Below are positions 63,223 through 64,000 of a DNA stretch of 64,000 nucleotides, piece after piece. How positions within the stretch are numbered: position 1 is the stretch's first letter; each line of letters starts with the position of its first letter. Made by a program: the position numbers and the translations under genes. Origin of the DNA: Lachnospiraceae bacterium (GTDB lineage Bacteria > Bacillota > Clostridia > Lachnospirales > Lachnospiraceae). Under the pieces are notes generated by a model that was not told the DNA's origin, made no database searches, and saw only the letters and a list, made by a program, of their open reading frames with translations. The stretch spans positions 114,463 to 178,462 of the forward strand of contig JAAUZE010000027.1 of assembly GCA_014804755.1 (NCBI GenBank), read 5' to 3'.

Positions 63223-63819
63223 ATGGAAAAGGAACGGCTAGAGAAACAGATTGATTTTATATTAGAAGCCGATAAAGAAAAAAATATTATTCGACAAACA
63301 CATCTGAGTGGAAATGGAAGACGTGAAAATGACGCTGAGCATGCTTGGCATATGGCAATTATGGTCTATTTATTAAAAGAGTATGCAAATGAAGAAATTG
63401 ATGTAGCCAAAGCGATGCTGATGGCTTTAATTCATGATATTGTCGAGATTGATGCGGGAGATACATATGCCTACGATTTAAAAGGGCGCGAGACTAAAAA
63501 AATGCGGGAAGAACAAGCGGCAGAACGTATTTTTGGCTTGTTACCAGAGAATCAGGGGGAAGAGTTGAAAAATCTGTTTCAAGAATATGAAGCATCTGAA
63601 ACCCCGGAAGCCAGATTTGTTCGTGCAATGGATAATTTTCAGCCATTGCTTTTGAATAATTCAAATGATGGCAGAGATTGGAGAGAACATGAAATCGGAA
63701 AGCAACAGGTAATGAAAAGACATATTACGAATACCAAGTCGGGTTCAAATATAATCTGGGAGTGCGCAAAGAAAATAATTGAAGAGAATGTCAGAAATGG
63801 TAATATCAAAGACGATTGA
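63223..63819 (+). CDS. HD domain metal-dependent hydrolase (YfbR-like)
   Basis: A 198-aa phosphohydrolase. Metal-binding residues are in NDAEHAWHM (first His) and ALIHDIVEIDAGDTY (HD pair plus downstream Asp), with a third Asp in VRAMDNFQPLL. It resembles 5'-deoxynucleotidase YfbR and HD-containing nucleotide phosphatases. AGAAAGGAAG lies upstream of the ATG. Confidence 0.88.
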   Translation: MEKERLEKQIDFILEADKEKNIIRQTHLSGNGRRENDAEHAWHMAIMVYLLKEYANEEIDVAKAMLMALIHDIVEIDAGDTYAYDLKGRETKKMREEQAAERIFGLLPENQGEELKNLFQEYEASETPEARFVRAMDNFQPLLLNNSNDGRDWREHEIGKQQVMKRHITNTKSGSNIIWECAKKIIEENVRNGNIKDD

Positions 63820-63901
63820 AATTGCATGAGCAACAAATCGGAAATTGTATTGAACATTATAATGAAATTTTATGTTTTACATTGTTAGGAGCATTTATTG
63901 T

Positions 63902-64000
63902 ATGTTTGAAGAAATATCATTCCCTGAACATGAATATGAGTCAATTCAAAATTATTTAAATAAGCTGGGGTATTGTTATACCACGAGGGTATATAAAGAA
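63902..64000 (+). CDS. truncated gene at window end, unknown
   Basis: ATG 63902 with AGGAG upstream opens a frame to the window edge (33 codons). The end (YCYTTRVYKE) is reminiscent of ASCH-domain proteins, but too little is visible to assign it. Confidence 0.45.
   Translation, partial: MFEEISFPEHEYESIQNYLNKLGYCYTTRVYKE

Noticed and set aside
1..64000. CRISPR arrays, tRNA/rRNA genes, transposases, integrases
   Set aside because: Looked for repeated spacers, tRNA-like cloverleafs and characteristic protein motifs; none was convincing.

Overview
The window looks like a chromosomal segment of an anaerobic Clostridia bacterium, most likely Lachnospiraceae. This rests on the Gram-positive lipoproteins, the T-box leader, the uvrC-hprK-murB-rapZ-whiA-HPr-like order, a TGS-less threonyl-tRNA synthetase, and strong AGGAGG ribosome sites with TTGACA/TATAAT promoters. 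No rRNA, tRNA, CRISPR array or insertion sequence was recognised.

Layout. (1) 1-3.7 kb: a 5'-truncated TPR/XRE regulator converges with a short secreted peptide gene and is followed by a degenerate ABC exporter-like gene; this resembles a peptide-signalling locus. (2) 3.8-13.6 kb: two lipoprotein genes are tandemly duplicated as an exact 2,770-bp unit, followed by an ABC ATPase, a large two-lobed ABC-2 permease and a third lipoprotein. A scar of the third lipoprotein's 3' end lies upstream of the array. (3) 13.8-34.4 kb: mostly core genes. These are pyrG, a polytopic membrane protein, ftsH, a MATE transporter, uvrC, hprK, a ROK glucokinase, murB, rapZ, whiA, a Crh-like HPr, a lipid kinase, an AGCS symporter with an extra domain, and class II aldolase. 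(4) 34.5-48.4 kb: an accessory-looking region. It holds a cyclophilin, a type I toxin-antitoxin locus of Fst-like design too small for ordinary gene calling, and a five-gene MoxR AAA ATPase / DUF5682 / VWA / double-SWIM / DUF4132 operon. A DUF1016 nuclease-like protein and a divergent XRE repressor with a 50-aa partner follow. (5) 48.4-64 kb: a GtrII-like membrane protein, a cysteine desulfidase family protein, an ammonium transporter fused to a P-II domain behind an attenuator-like leader, a membrane trypsin-FHA protein, a heterodimeric ABC exporter, a cytidine deaminase, a lipoprotein, T-box-controlled thrS, an HD hydrolase and a gene cut by the window end.

How the parts work together. HPr kinase and the Crh-like protein suggest seryl-phosphorylation carbon control next to glucokinase and aldolase. 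Amt-P-II couples ammonium uptake to nitrogen sensing. The MoxR/VWA operon is best read as an ATP-driven chaperone or conflict module with unknown targets. The most interesting signals are that operon and the type I toxin-antitoxin locus beside it. Both were recognised by reading alone; no database search was run.
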